Shown: piece by piece, positions 1 through 8,680 of the stretch | How positions within the stretch are numbered: the stretch's first letter is position 1 | Layout of the letters: every line of letters begins with the position of its first letter | Source of the DNA: Pedosphaera sp. | GTDB taxonomy: Bacteria > Verrucomicrobiota > Verrucomicrobiia > Limisphaerales > UBA1100 | Length of the DNA stretch: 40,330 bases | NCBI GenBank assembly: GCA_009695465.1 | Contig: SIAW01000011.1 | Location: forward strand, 1-40,330 | Direction of reading: 5' to 3' | Program-made: the position numbers and the translations under genes | Notes under the pieces: generated by a model | The model's input: only the letters and a program-made list of their open reading frames with translations | Databases searched by the model: none | What the model was told of the DNA's origin: nothing

Positions 1-328
1 GCTGTGCAGGCATCTGTCCTGGTAAACGAGTCGCCCCTGCCGCAGCAGGAGGCATGGCCACACGTTGCGGACCAGCCGGAGCGGCGACTTGGCCGGGCAA
101 ACGCGTCGCCACAGCGACGGGAGGCCGTGGGACACCAGGGACAGTGGTTGGTGCAGCAGCCGGAGCCGCCGCAACAGATGGGCCCGTCGGTGGTGCTGCG
201 CCAGTACGGCTCGGCAAGGCGATGCGGATGGTATTCTTGGCGGAAGGTTTGGGCGGCAGACTGATGCGGACGGTTGCTTTCTTCTTTTTCGTCTCCGCTG
301 GGGCAGCCGTTTGTGGAGCGTCCGACAT
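1..328 (-). CDS. Pro/Ala/Lys-rich protein, C-terminus cut by window edge
   Basis: An open frame runs from an ATG at 328 leftward off the window, giving 109 residues without a stop. It begins MSDAPQTAAPAETKKKK, continues with RISLPPKP and then a long Ala/Pro/Thr/Val-rich low-complexity stretch. The heptamer ATRLPGQ occurs twice, near residues 75 and 100. The N-terminus (lysine cluster followed by 'ISLPPKP') resembles small Verrucomicrobia proteins of unknown function that I recall; such proteins often end with a membrane segment, which would lie outside this window. Upstream is a TTGACA-N17-TAGGGT promoter candidate, 16 nt before the ATG. Codon periodicity and the coherent composition favour this frame over the overlapping plus-strand ORFs. 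The function is unknown. Confidence 0.7.
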   Translation of the reverse strand, partial: MSDAPQTAAPAETKKKKATVRISLPPKPSAKNTIRIALPSRTGAAPPTGPSVAAAPAAAPTTVPGVPRPPVAVATRLPGQVAAPAGPQRVAMPPAAAGATRLPGQMPAQ

Positions 329-344
329 AGAAAATCTCTACCGA

Positions 345-373
345 ACCCTACGTATCCTGCGGGCCACTGTCAA
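345..373 (-). promoter_or_regulatory. Promoter candidate for the truncated gene at 328
   Basis: On the minus strand a perfect TTGACA (373-368) is followed after 17 nt by TAGGGT (350-345, three of six consensus bases). The ATG lies 16 nt further on, so the leader would be about 10 nt long. The -35 box is strong and the -10 box weak. Confidence 0.35.
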
Positions 374-405
374 CGTTTAGCTGGACGAGGGGGCTGAAAT
401 GGGGA

Positions 406-488
406 CGACACGAACTACACGGATTGGCACGAATTCAGGGCGTGCCCGCGCCGTATCCCCTTCGTGGGAATCGGTGAAATTCGTGTCA
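406..488. repeat. Inverted repeat of a TTCGTG-type intergenic element
   Basis: The segment 461-488 (plus) and the reverse complement of 406-433 can be aligned without gaps at 22 of 28 positions, separated by 27 nt. Each arm has the pattern TTCGTG-nn-AATC-n-GTG-n-A-n-TTCGTGTC, a near 10-nt periodic reiteration of a 'TTCGTG/ATC-GTG' word. The element sits in the 195-nt gap between the stop of the metallohydrolase gene and the start of the next minus-strand gene. It could fold as a long imperfect hairpin and act as a terminator or REP-like element. Similar TTCGTG-rich intergenic strings are, as I recall, scattered in several environmental bacterial genomes. Confidence 0.6.
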
Positions 489-523
489 CGCCCGCGGCTG
501 CGGTGGCGATTCGCCAAGATTGT

Positions 524-2824
524 TTACTTGCCAGCGTCGGGGGCGTCGCTGCTTTCGCGCAGCAGGCGCGTGTAGGTTTGCCGCGCGTGTTCGTAGTCTT
601 TGGCGGCTTGTTCTTTTTCGTCGGCTTTGTAGGTGCGTTCTTTTTGCGACCAGCAGACGTCCACGCTTTTGAGGCACCACTCGGCACTGCGTTTGGAGGC
701 GCGCACGGGTTTGTCGCCGACGATCACCCAGATGGGATTACTGTGCGAGCTGGGCAGGATGCGCAGGGCGACCCAACTGCTGCGGTCAATCTTCACGTCG
801 AAGGTCACGTCGCGCGTGGCGCCGTCGGCCACGATGTTCTGCCGCGCGACAGGGTAGCCGTTGACGATGACTTCGACGGGCACTTCGCGTGTCTCGCCGA
901 TGCGCGCGCGCTCGACGTCCCAGTAGGGCTTGGCGCTTTGCGAGCGCGTCTTCATCGTGGGATCGGGCTGCGTGTCGAGACGCGCGGCGACTTTGGCGGT
1001 GAGTCGCACGGTGCCGGCTTCTTTCAATTTCACTTCGCTGCCGCTCTCGCCCATCGCGGTGTTGTTGAGTTTCACTTCCATTAAATGACTCTTGCCGTCG
1101 CTCACATAATTGCGCCCGGCGCGAATGCCTTCGCACCAATCGTCGTAGCTCCACTTCGCCGGGAGTTTCACGTAGCTGCGGCCGAGGCCGACTTTCTCGC
1201 CGTAGATGCAGGGGAAATCCGTCTCGCCGCTGATGCGCGTGCGGAAGCCGACATTGAGTGTGTGATACCAGATGTTCAGTTCCCACAAATGCGGCGTGTC
1301 CACCATCGAAAGAAAATCCACGGCGGGCACGAGCTTGCCCGTGGGGCCGGGCACGGTGTGCGTCACGTCCATAATGTATTCGTTGGCGCCGATGCCGTTG
1401 AAGGGCGGGATGACGTAGTTGGGCAACGTGTCGGCGGCAGCGCGCACATCACCGGAAGTTTTGCTGGAGACGGGCGCGTTATTGCCCGGTGCCACCGGCT
1501 GCAAACCCCAGCCCGAATGCGCGGGGCCGACGACCGCGCCCTGCTTTTTCGCCCAGCGCAGCGTGTTCAAACCCAGCGTGGGCCAGTGATTCTTCGAGTC
1601 GCCGCCGGGATACATTTGATCGCGCAACAGCAGCAGGCACAGGTGCCCGCTTTGGTGCGAGCCAAAGCCGCTGACCTCGATGTCGTAGCGCAGGATGTAG
1701 GGGAACGCGGAGACCTTGTCGTCTTTGCCGGTGAAGAATTGTTTCTGATAATCGAAGCACGGACCCCACGTGAGATTGCAGCCGACCTTCAAATCTTCGC
1801 CGAGGATGTGGCGCATCATGTCCGGCGCGTGAACGCCTTCGGTGGGGTTCGTGTAATGCGCGCAGCCGGCGGCGTGGATGTGGTGATCGCCGGAAATCCA
1901 GCCGAGCTTGGCCGGATCCACCCAGCGTTCGACCTTGAAATCCAGCCGCTTCGTCGTGGCGGCGAGTGTCACCGTTTGCTTTTTCACCAGCGACTCCGGC
2001 CCGCGCTGAAACTCAATCGTGTAAGTGCCGTGCGGAAGTTTCACCGCCTCGCCGTCGGCGCGATACACCTGCGGATGAAACGCGAAGTCCGGCGCCAGTC
2101 GCTTCGCCTGCGACGGATACGTGCGCCCCTGCGCGTCGCGGATGATGAAGCTCGCCGTCGTCGGCTGGCCGTTCTCGTCCTTCACACCAAAGACGATTCC
2201 GGGCGCGGGTTGCGCGGTGAAGAGCACATCGGCCTCGTTACGAAAACCCAGATCCTGCGTGCCCTGCCCGACATTGAACGCGACCTTCGCCTCGCGCTTA
2301 CCCGCATCGCGGCTGTAAAGTTGGATGATGCGATACTCCACTTGAAGCCCGCTGAGCGTCGGGCGCAGCGGTTGCGCGTCGAACGTCTGCAAGTCGAGCC
2401 AGCGACTGCCCACGTCGCCTTGCGGCGAATTAAAAAGCCGCTGCGCATTGGGGCTGCTCGCACGCAACGCAGCCGTGGTGCCCGATTCGTTGAGCACCTT
2501 CACCAGAAATTGCCGCCAGCCGTTCTCCACCAATTCCGGCTTGGCCGTCCCCTGCGCCACTTTCACTCGCATCTCCGGATTGATGTTCACGACGAAGAGC
2601 ACGCGCGCGTCGAGCAGCTTTTGAATTTCATCCGGCGTCGCGGCCTTCTCGATCGCCGTCTTGGTTTTGGCGTCCAGCGGCTCGCCCAGAAATTCCAGCG
2701 CGCTGATGATGCGCGCCGCCTGCGCGGCCAACGGTTGCAGCTCGATGTCGGCCGCCAACACCGCCGGTGCAACGAGGATCGCCAAGCACAAAGTGAGGGT
2801 GGAAATGAAGTGGGTTGTTTTCAT
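524..2824 (-). CDS. Exported CehA/McbA-like PHP-type metallohydrolase
   Basis: The protein has 766 aa from the chosen ATG, which begins a good signal peptide (MKTTHFISTLTLCLAILVAP, cleavage probably after VLA near residue 24). A TTG start 14 codons upstream would bury that signal. Residues 25-300 form a poorly conserved N-terminal region with beta-rich segments (Ig-like or carboxypeptidase-regulatory-like around 205-300). From about residue 305 the PHP-superfamily domain starts, with SGDHHIH (D313, H314, H315, H317) as the metal-binding motif and further histidines (PAHSGWG, GSHQSGH). CehA and McbA are carbaryl hydrolases of this fold, but most relatives have no known substrate. The protein should act in the periplasm. 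It is divergent from the cytochrome/DUF1501 operon, and the shared gap suggests a joint catabolic role (inference). Only the broad family is secure. Confidence 0.85.
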   Translation of the reverse strand: MKTTHFISTLTLCLAILVAPAVLAADIELQPLAAQAARIISALEFLGEPLDAKTKTAIEKAATPDEIQKLLDARVLFVVNINPEMRVKVAQGTAKPELVENGWRQFLVKVLNESGTTAALRASSPNAQRLFNSPQGDVGSRWLDLQTFDAQPLRPTLSGLQVEYRIIQLYSRDAGKREAKVAFNVGQGTQDLGFRNEADVLFTAQPAPGIVFGVKDENGQPTTASFIIRDAQGRTYPSQAKRLAPDFAFHPQVYRADGEAVKLPHGTYTIEFQRGPESLVKKQTVTLAATTKRLDFKVERWVDPAKLGWISGDHHIHAAGCAHYTNPTEGVHAPDMMRHILGEDLKVGCNLTWGPCFDYQKQFFTGKDDKVSAFPYILRYDIEVSGFGSHQSGHLCLLLLRDQMYPGGDSKNHWPTLGLNTLRWAKKQGAVVGPAHSGWGLQPVAPGNNAPVSSKTSGDVRAAADTLPNYVIPPFNGIGANEYIMDVTHTVPGPTGKLVPAVDFLSMVDTPHLWELNIWYHTLNVGFRTRISGETDFPCIYGEKVGLGRSYVKLPAKWSYDDWCEGIRAGRNYVSDGKSHLMEVKLNNTAMGESGSEVKLKEAGTVRLTAKVAARLDTQPDPTMKTRSQSAKPYWDVERARIGETREVPVEVIVNGYPVARQNIVADGATRDVTFDVKIDRSSWVALRILPSSHSNPIWVIVGDKPVRASKRSAEWCLKSVDVCWSQKERTYKADEKEQAAKDYEHARQTYTRLLRESSDAPDAGK

Positions 2825-2838
2825 AATGGAACGCCTGA

Positions 2839-2866
2839 AATCTAGTCCGCGCGGCAAAGTTCGCAA
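2839..2866 (-). promoter_or_regulatory. Weak promoter candidate for the metallohydrolase gene
   Basis: On the minus strand TTGCGA (2866-2861) and TAGATT (2844-2839) are separated by 16 nt, with the ATG 14 nt downstream. Each box matches four of six consensus bases. It lies in the short divergent gap shared with the cytochrome/DUF1549 gene. Confidence 0.25.
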
Positions 2867-2905
2867 TCAGAAAACTCCAGATTCAACTTGAATGAAGCGC
2901 CAAAA

Positions 2906-5803
2906 ATGGAGCTCAATACGGCGATGGCTCCGACCCCGCTGTGCACCGCAGTTTTCCGGCTCGCTGTGTTCCCGGCTCTGCTGGCCATTCCGGCCTTCAA
3001 CCTCGCTGCCGTGCCCGCGCTGACGTTCGAGAAAGACATCCGGCCGATTTTCAAGGCGCACTGTTTTCATTGTCACGGCGAGGAAGGCAAGACGAAGGGC
3101 GGACTCGATCTGCGATTGAAACGGCTGCTGACAAAAGGCGGCGAGACCGGCCCGGCCATCGTGGCTGGCAAGCCTGATTCGAGTTTGCTCTACAAAAATA
3201 TTGTTAGCGGCGAGATGCCCAAAGGCGGAAAGAAACTCGCGCCGGCGGAGATCGCCACCATTCGCGCGTGGATTGACAAAGGCGCGCCCATCGCCCGCGC
3301 GGAGCCGGAGGATCCCAACGCGGCGTTGATCACCGAAGAGGAACGCGCGTGGTGGGCATTTCAGCCGCTCCGCAAACCGGCCGTTCCGGCCAATGGCGCC
3401 AGCAATCCCATCGACGCCTTTCTCCTCGCCCGATTGAAACCCAAAGGTCTCTCGCTTTCACTGGCAGCGGACAGGCGCACGTTGCTGCGCCGCGCCACGT
3501 TTGATCTCACCGGTCTGCCGCCGACGCCCGAAGAGACCGAGGCTTTTCTCAAAGACACCGCGCACGATGCGTACGATAAACTGATCGATCGCCTGCTCGC
3601 CTCGCCGCGATACGGTGAGCGTTGGGGCCGCCACTGGCTCGATGTCGCCGGCTACGCCGATTCCGAAGGCTACACCGACACCGACCGCGAACGCGCGTGG
3701 GCATGGCGTTACCGCGATTACGTCATCCGCGCCTTCAACAGCGACATGCCCTTCGATCGATTCGTTCAGGAACAACTTGCCGGCGATGAAATGGTCAAGC
3801 CGCCGCACACCCAACTCGCGCCCGAACAAATCGACAAGCTCACCGCCACTGGTTTCCTGAGCATGGCGCCCGATGGCACCGGCCAAGGCGGCGATGAAAT
3901 GCTCGCGCGCAACGAGGCCATCGCCGGCACGCTGCACATCGTCGGCACCTCGCTCCTTGGTCTCACTCTCGATTGCGCGCGCTGCCACAATCATCGTTAC
4001 GACCCCATCCCGCAGGCAGACTATTACAAGATGCGCGCCGTCTTTTCGCCCGCGCTGGATTGGAAAAATTGGCGCGTCCCCGCTGCCCGGCAGATTTCTC
4101 TCTACACCGACGCCGACCGCGCCAAGGCCACCGCCATCGAAGAAAAAGCCAAGTCGCTCGACGCCGACCGCACAAAAAAGGTCGAGCACTTCGTCGGCCT
4201 CACTCTGGATTGGCAGCTCACCAAGCAACCTGAAAACCTGCGCACCGCACTTCGCACCGCCTATCGCCTGCCCGATGCCAACCGCACGGCCGAACAAAAA
4301 GCGTTGCTCAAAGATCATCCGAGCATCGGCAACATCAGCTCCGGCTCACTCTACCTCTACGACAACGAGTACAGTGGCGAAGCCACCAAGCGCGACACGG
4401 AACGCAAAACAAAACTCGCCGCGCACCTCGAGCGCGTCCGCAAAAACGCCATCGAAGCCGCGCCCGCCGACCAACGCGCATCGCTCGATGCCGCACGCCA
4501 AGTCGCCGCCGACAAACGCACCGCCGAACAGAAACAACTCCTCTCCACACACCCCGCGGCGGCAGTGGAAGAATCCTCCCTCGCCCAATTCGATGCCGCG
4601 GCTGCCGCCGAATTGAAAGCGCTCGCCGACCGCGCCCAGCAATTCCGCGACATGCTCTCCGAGAAACTCCTCAAAGAAATGGCGGCCAAATCCAAAGAAG
4701 TGCGCGACACCAAACCCGAGGAACAATTCATCCGCGCACTCACCGAGCCGGCCGGCGCACTGCCCATCACGCATGTCTTTCATCGCGGCGATTCCGCGCA
4801 GCCGAAGGAAGCCGTGAAGCCCGGCGAACTCACCGTCGTGTCGCTCCCCACCAATTCCATCCCTGAGAAAGATGCCGCGCTGCCTTCTTCCGGACGGCGG
4901 TTGGCATTGGCCAAACGTCTCACCGACGGCACGCACCCACTCACCGGCCGCGTGTTGATGAACCGCATTTGGATGCACCACTTCGGACGCGGCATCGTGG
5001 ACACGCCCGGCGATTTTGGTCGGCTCGGCGAATTGCCCAGCCACCCTGAATTGCTCGACTGGCTCGCCGCGGATTTCGCGCAGAACGGCTGGCAACTCAA
5101 GCGGCTCCACAAACTCATCATGACCAGCCACGCCTATCGGCAGACTGCGCAGCGCACCAAACAACTCGACGCTGCCGATCCGGACAATCGCCTGCTCGGC
5201 CGGATGAACGTGCGCCGTATTGAATCGGAAATTATCCGCGACAGCGTTCTCGCCGCCAGCGGTCAGATCAATCTGGAGATGTTTGGCAAGCCGGTGCCCG
5301 TGATGGAAGACGAAGTGGGCCAGATCATTCTTGGAAAAGAAAACCTGGATGGCGAACGCAAGCCCGGCCAGGCGATTGATCTCCAAGGCCAGCAATTTCG
5401 CCGCAGTGTGTACGTGCAAGTACGCCGCAGCCGCGTGCTCTCGCTCTTCAACGCGTTCGACGCGCCCGCCATGGAACCGACCTGCGCCAAGCGCGCTGTC
5501 TCCACCGTCGCGCCGCAGGCGTTGATCTTCATGAACAGCGAGTTCGTCATCGATCAATCCCGCGCGATGGCACTGCGCCTGCAAAAGGCGCATCCGGAAA
5601 ATCCCGACCGCCAACTCGCCCTCGCTTGGCAACTCGCACTTTGCCGCGAGCCGAGCGTGGCTGACCTCGCACGCGCGCGCGCCTTTTTGACATCGCAGTC
5701 CGCGCTCTTCACTGAACAGAAGGACAAGGAAGCTGGGCTCACCGCGCTCGCTTCCTGCTGCCACGCTCTCATCAGTTCCAACGGGTTCATCTATGTCGAT
5801 TGA
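2906..5803 (+). CDS. Planctomycete-type cytochrome c / DUF1549 / DUF1553 protein
   Basis: The protein has 965 aa from ATG 2906; a TTG at 2888 and an ATG at 2924 are alternatives, the last leaving a cleaner signal peptide (MAPTPLCTAVFRLAVFPALL). Order of domains: signal peptide; PSCyt1 cytochrome c with haem motif CFHCH (C53, C56, H57); DUF1549 (about 160-380), containing a second CxxCH, CARCH (357-361), followed by NHRYDPIPQADYY; a charged, Lys/Glu-rich helical middle (about 390-640) with an internal duplication around RTAEQK; and DUF1553 (about 660-930, RVLMNRIWMHHFGRGIV). This architecture is typical of Planctomycetes and Verrucomicrobia, is predicted periplasmic, and is thought to serve redox steps in degradation of complex substrates; no reaction is established. 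It is the first gene of an operon whose next ORF overlaps it by 11 nt. Confidence 0.9.
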   Translation: MELNTAMAPTPLCTAVFRLAVFPALLAIPAFNLAAVPALTFEKDIRPIFKAHCFHCHGEEGKTKGGLDLRLKRLLTKGGETGPAIVAGKPDSSLLYKNIVSGEMPKGGKKLAPAEIATIRAWIDKGAPIARAEPEDPNAALITEEERAWWAFQPLRKPAVPANGASNPIDAFLLARLKPKGLSLSLAADRRTLLRRATFDLTGLPPTPEETEAFLKDTAHDAYDKLIDRLLASPRYGERWGRHWLDVAGYADSEGYTDTDRERAWAWRYRDYVIRAFNSDMPFDRFVQEQLAGDEMVKPPHTQLAPEQIDKLTATGFLSMAPDGTGQGGDEMLARNEAIAGTLHIVGTSLLGLTLDCARCHNHRYDPIPQADYYKMRAVFSPALDWKNWRVPAARQISLYTDADRAKATAIEEKAKSLDADRTKKVEHFVGLTLDWQLTKQPENLRTALRTAYRLPDANRTAEQKALLKDHPSIGNISSGSLYLYDNEYSGEATKRDTERKTKLAAHLERVRKNAIEAAPADQRASLDAARQVAADKRTAEQKQLLSTHPAAAVEESSLAQFDAAAAAELKALADRAQQFRDMLSEKLLKEMAAKSKEVRDTKPEEQFIRALTEPAGALPITHVFHRGDSAQPKEAVKPGELTVVSLPTNSIPEKDAALPSSGRRLALAKRLTDGTHPLTGRVLMNRIWMHHFGRGIVDTPGDFGRLGELPSHPELLDWLAADFAQNGWQLKRLHKLIMTSHAYRQTAQRTKQLDAADPDNRLLGRMNVRRIESEIIRDSVLAASGQINLEMFGKPVPVMEDEVGQIILGKENLDGERKPGQAIDLQGQQFRRSVYVQVRRSRVLSLFNAFDAPAMEPTCAKRAVSTVAPQALIFMNSEFVIDQSRAMALRLQKAHPENPDRQLALAWQLALCREPSVADLARARAFLTSQSALFTEQKDKEAGLTALASCCHALISSNGFIYVD

Positions 5804-7244
5804 TCCGGCCAGCAATTCCACGCGCCGACATTTCCTCGCGACGAATGCGATGGGCATCGGCGGCACGGCGTTGGCTTGGCTGCTGCATCGGCAAAACCTC
5901 CTCGCCAATCCCATCAAGCCCGACCTCGTCCGCGAGGCGCACTCGCTGCAAACCAAATTACCGCACGCCGCGCCGAAAGCCCGCGCGATGATCTCCATCT
6001 TCATGCAGGGCGGCCCGAGCCATATTGATCTCACCGATCCCAAACCGATCCTCGAGAAGTACGCCGGTCAAACTTTCCCCGGCCAGATCAAGTACGACAA
6101 CGCCGCGCAGGCCAGCCCGAAAGTGCTGCCGAGTTTTTGGAAATTCCAGAAGCACGGCCAGTGCGGCATGGAGTTGTCGGAGTTGCTGCCGCATCTCGGT
6201 TCGGTCGCCGACGACATTTGTCTCATCCGCTCGATGCACACTGGCGTGAACAATCACGGGCAGTCCATTGACGCGCTCAACAGCGGTCGGCCGGTGAGCG
6301 GTCGGCCGGCGCTGGGCAGTTGGCTCACGTACGGGCTGGGCAGCGAGAGCGACAATCTGCCCGCGTACATGGTGCTGCGCGATCCGGCGAATCTGCCCGT
6401 GCTCGGCGTGCTCAACTGGTCCGCTGGCTGGCTGCCCTCGCTCTATCAAGGCACCGTCGTGCGCCCGCGCGAACCGCGCATCCTCAATCTCGACGCGCCC
6501 GAACATCTGCGCGGCCAGCCGCAGAAACAATTTCTGGATCTGGTGAGCGCGTTCAATCGTGAGCATCTGGAAAAGCATCCGGGCGAATTGGATCTCGAGG
6601 CGCGCATCGCCAGCTTCGAACTCGCCGCGCGCATGCAGACCGCTGCCGCCGACGCGATGGATATCAGCCGTGAAAGTGAGGCGACGAAGAAATTGTACGG
6701 CATCGATCAGGAGGCGACGCGCGAGTTTGGCACGCGCTGTCTCATCGCGCGCCGACTGGTCGAGCGCGGCGTGCGGTTCGTCCAGATTTTCACGCAGAAC
6801 CAATTCTGGGATCATCACGGCAACATCCTCACGGCGTTGCCTGCTGCGTGCAAAAAGATTGATCAACCCAGTGTCGCGCTTGTGAAGGATCTGAAATCGC
6901 GGGGGCTGCTCGACAGTACGCTCGTCCATTGGGGCGGCGAAATGGGGCGGCTGCCCGTCATTCAAAATGACACCGGTCGCAACCGTGTCGGCCGCGATCA
7001 CAACACGTACGGCTTCTCGATGTGGCTCGCTGGCGGCGGCATTCGCAGCGGGCACATCCACGGCACCACGGATGAATGGGGCGTCAACGCCGAGCGCGAC
7101 ATCGTCAACCATTACGATTATCACGCGACGCTGCTGCACCTCTTCGGCCTCGACCACGCGCGGCTGATTTACAAACGCAACGCGGTCGAGCAGACGCTCA
7201 CCGACAGCCAGCCCGCGCGCGTGGTGAAGGAGATTCTCGCGTGA
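5793..7244 (+). CDS. DUF1501 domain protein with Tat-like signal (copy 1)
   Basis: The protein has 483 aa. The N-terminus carries a twin-arginine-type signal (TRRHFLATNAMGIGG followed by a hydrophobic stretch). The rest is the DUF1501 domain, a sulfatase/alkaline-phosphatase-fold family: MISIFMQGGPSHIDLTDPKP near residue 68, HWGGEMGRLP around residue 381, GRDHNTYGFSMW, and HATLLHLFGLDH near the C-terminus. The ATG at 5793 lies inside the end of the preceding cytochrome gene (11-nt overlap), indicating translational coupling. DUF1501 proteins regularly accompany DUF1549/DUF1553 proteins in PVC bacteria; the reaction is unknown, and a hydrolase acting on phosphate or sulfate esters is only inferred from the fold. 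The product probably acts folded in the periplasm. Confidence 0.9.
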   Translation: MSIDPASNSTRRHFLATNAMGIGGTALAWLLHRQNLLANPIKPDLVREAHSLQTKLPHAAPKARAMISIFMQGGPSHIDLTDPKPILEKYAGQTFPGQIKYDNAAQASPKVLPSFWKFQKHGQCGMELSELLPHLGSVADDICLIRSMHTGVNNHGQSIDALNSGRPVSGRPALGSWLTYGLGSESDNLPAYMVLRDPANLPVLGVLNWSAGWLPSLYQGTVVRPREPRILNLDAPEHLRGQPQKQFLDLVSAFNREHLEKHPGELDLEARIASFELAARMQTAAADAMDISRESEATKKLYGIDQEATREFGTRCLIARRLVERGVRFVQIFTQNQFWDHHGNILTALPAACKKIDQPSVALVKDLKSRGLLDSTLVHWGGEMGRLPVIQNDTGRNRVGRDHNTYGFSMWLAGGGIRSGHIHGTTDEWGVNAERDIVNHYDYHATLLHLFGLDHARLIYKRNAVEQTLTDSQPARVVKEILA

Positions 7245-8680
7245 CGCCGCGCCCGTTCACCCGCCGCGAATTCCTCGCCGAGAACGCGCTGGGCATCGGC
7301 ACCATCGCGCTGGCCACGATGTTGCAACGCGAAAACCTGCTGGCCACGCCGCCCAATATTCCCCGCGCGCAACTCAAGTTCGATCTCAAGCCGAAGGATC
7401 CGCACTTCGCACCGAAGGCGCGCGCGATGATCTCGCTCTTCATGCACGGCGGGCCGAGCCACATGGACCTCACTGATCCCAAGCCGGAACTGACGCGGTT
7501 GGATGGCAAATCTTATACCGGCGATGTGGACTACAGTTTTGCCAGCGATGCCAGCCGCAATCTGCTGGGCAGCCCGTGGAAATTCCAGAAGCACGGCCAG
7601 TGCGGCACAGAACTGAGCGAGCTGCTGCCGCACACCGCGCGCATCGTGGACGATCTCTGCCTCATCCGCTCCATGCACAGCGGCCACAACGGTCACGAGG
7701 TTTCCATCCGCTACATCAACTCGGGCGTGCCCGCCGTCATCGGCCGTCCGAGCCTCGGCTCTTGGCTCACTTACGCCTTGGGCACCGCCTCGGAAAATCT
7801 GCCCGCGTACATGGTGCTCTCCGATCCCAACGGCTATCCCGTGGACACGATGTCGAACTGGAGCAACGGCTGGCTGCCCAGTCTCTATCAAGGCACTGTG
7901 TTACGCGCCAAAGAACCGCGCGTGCTGAACCTCAATCCGCCCGCGCATCTTCGCGGCGATGCGCAGCGCAATTATCTCGAGCTTCTCTCCACGCTCAACT
8001 CAAACCACATCGCGCGGTTGCCCGGCGAGAACGCGCTCGAAGCCCGCATCGCCAGTTACGAATTGGCCGCGCGCATGCAGACCGCCGCGAAGGAAGCCTT
8101 CGACATCACCGGCGAAAGCGAGGCGACACGCAAGCTTTACGGGCTGGACCAAGACGAGACGCGCGAATACGGCACACGCTGTCTCATCGCGCGGCGATTG
8201 GTGGAACGCGGCGTGCGCTTCGTGCAAATCCTCCTCGCCGGCCAGCCGTGGGACACGCACGAGAACCTCCGCGAAGCGCTTCCAAAAATCTGCCGCCGCA
8301 CCGATCAACCCGCCGCCGCGCTCGTCACCGATCTCAAACAACGCGGCCTGCTCGACACCACCGTCGTCCATTGGGGCGGCGAGATTGGACGCCTGCCGCT
8401 CACCCAAGTCCGCGGCAGCAAACCCGGCCGCGACCACAACGGGCAAGGCTTCAGCACATGGGTCGCCGGCGGCGGTTTCAAACCCGGCATCGTGTACGGC
8501 CAGACCGATGAAGTCGGCCACCGCGCCGTGGTGGACCGCGTGACCGCCAACGATTATCAAGCCACCCTGCTCCACCTTTTTGGCTTGGACCACAACCGCC
8601 TCATCTACCACCACGCCGGCCGCGAACAGAAACTCACCAACGACCGCCCATCCAAAGTGGTGTCAGCCGTGCTCTCTTAA
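7241..8680 (+). CDS. DUF1501 domain protein with Tat-like signal (copy 2)
   Basis: The protein has 479 aa and is a close paralogue of the preceding gene, alignable over its full length with few gaps. The start is GTG 7241, whose GTGA overlaps the stop of copy 1; upstream extension of the frame is out-of-frame coding DNA of copy 1. Tat-like signal TRREFLAENALGIG, then ARAMISLFMHGGPSHMDLTD, HWGGEIGRLPL, GRDHNGQGFSTW and ATLLHLFGLDH. Differences from copy 1 cluster in the segment after the signal and around the 'WGGE' region (for example ILLAGQPWDTHENL against IFTQNQFWDHHGNI), so substrate range may differ. The 3' end overlaps the convergent DUF2071 gene by 18 nt. Confidence 0.9.
   Translation: MTPRPFTRREFLAENALGIGTIALATMLQRENLLATPPNIPRAQLKFDLKPKDPHFAPKARAMISLFMHGGPSHMDLTDPKPELTRLDGKSYTGDVDYSFASDASRNLLGSPWKFQKHGQCGTELSELLPHTARIVDDLCLIRSMHSGHNGHEVSIRYINSGVPAVIGRPSLGSWLTYALGTASENLPAYMVLSDPNGYPVDTMSNWSNGWLPSLYQGTVLRAKEPRVLNLNPPAHLRGDAQRNYLELLSTLNSNHIARLPGENALEARIASYELAARMQTAAKEAFDITGESEATRKLYGLDQDETREYGTRCLIARRLVERGVRFVQILLAGQPWDTHENLREALPKICRRTDQPAAALVTDLKQRGLLDTTVVHWGGEIGRLPLTQVRGSKPGRDHNGQGFSTWVAGGGFKPGIVYGQTDEVGHRAVVDRVTANDYQATLLHLFGLDHNRLIYHHAGREQKLTNDRPSKVVSAVLS

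Noticed and set aside
4-397. Three overlapping plus-strand ORFs (4-264, 54-380, 65-397)
   Set aside because: They are compositionally odd and resemble no family; the minus frame 328-1 has a coherent N-terminus and a promoter candidate.
464-2845. Long plus-strand ORFs (464-1084, 1085-2845) opposite the metallohydrolase gene
   Set aside because: They are antisense shadows typical of GC-rich DNA; the minus frame has a signal peptide and the PHP motif.
4346-6043. 565-aa minus-strand ORF
   Set aside because: It spans the junction of two well-supported plus-strand genes and has no recognisable domain.
7076-7240. Upstream extension of the second DUF1501 gene
   Set aside because: This part is out-of-frame coding sequence of the first DUF1501 gene; GTG 7241 with Tat signal is the natural start.
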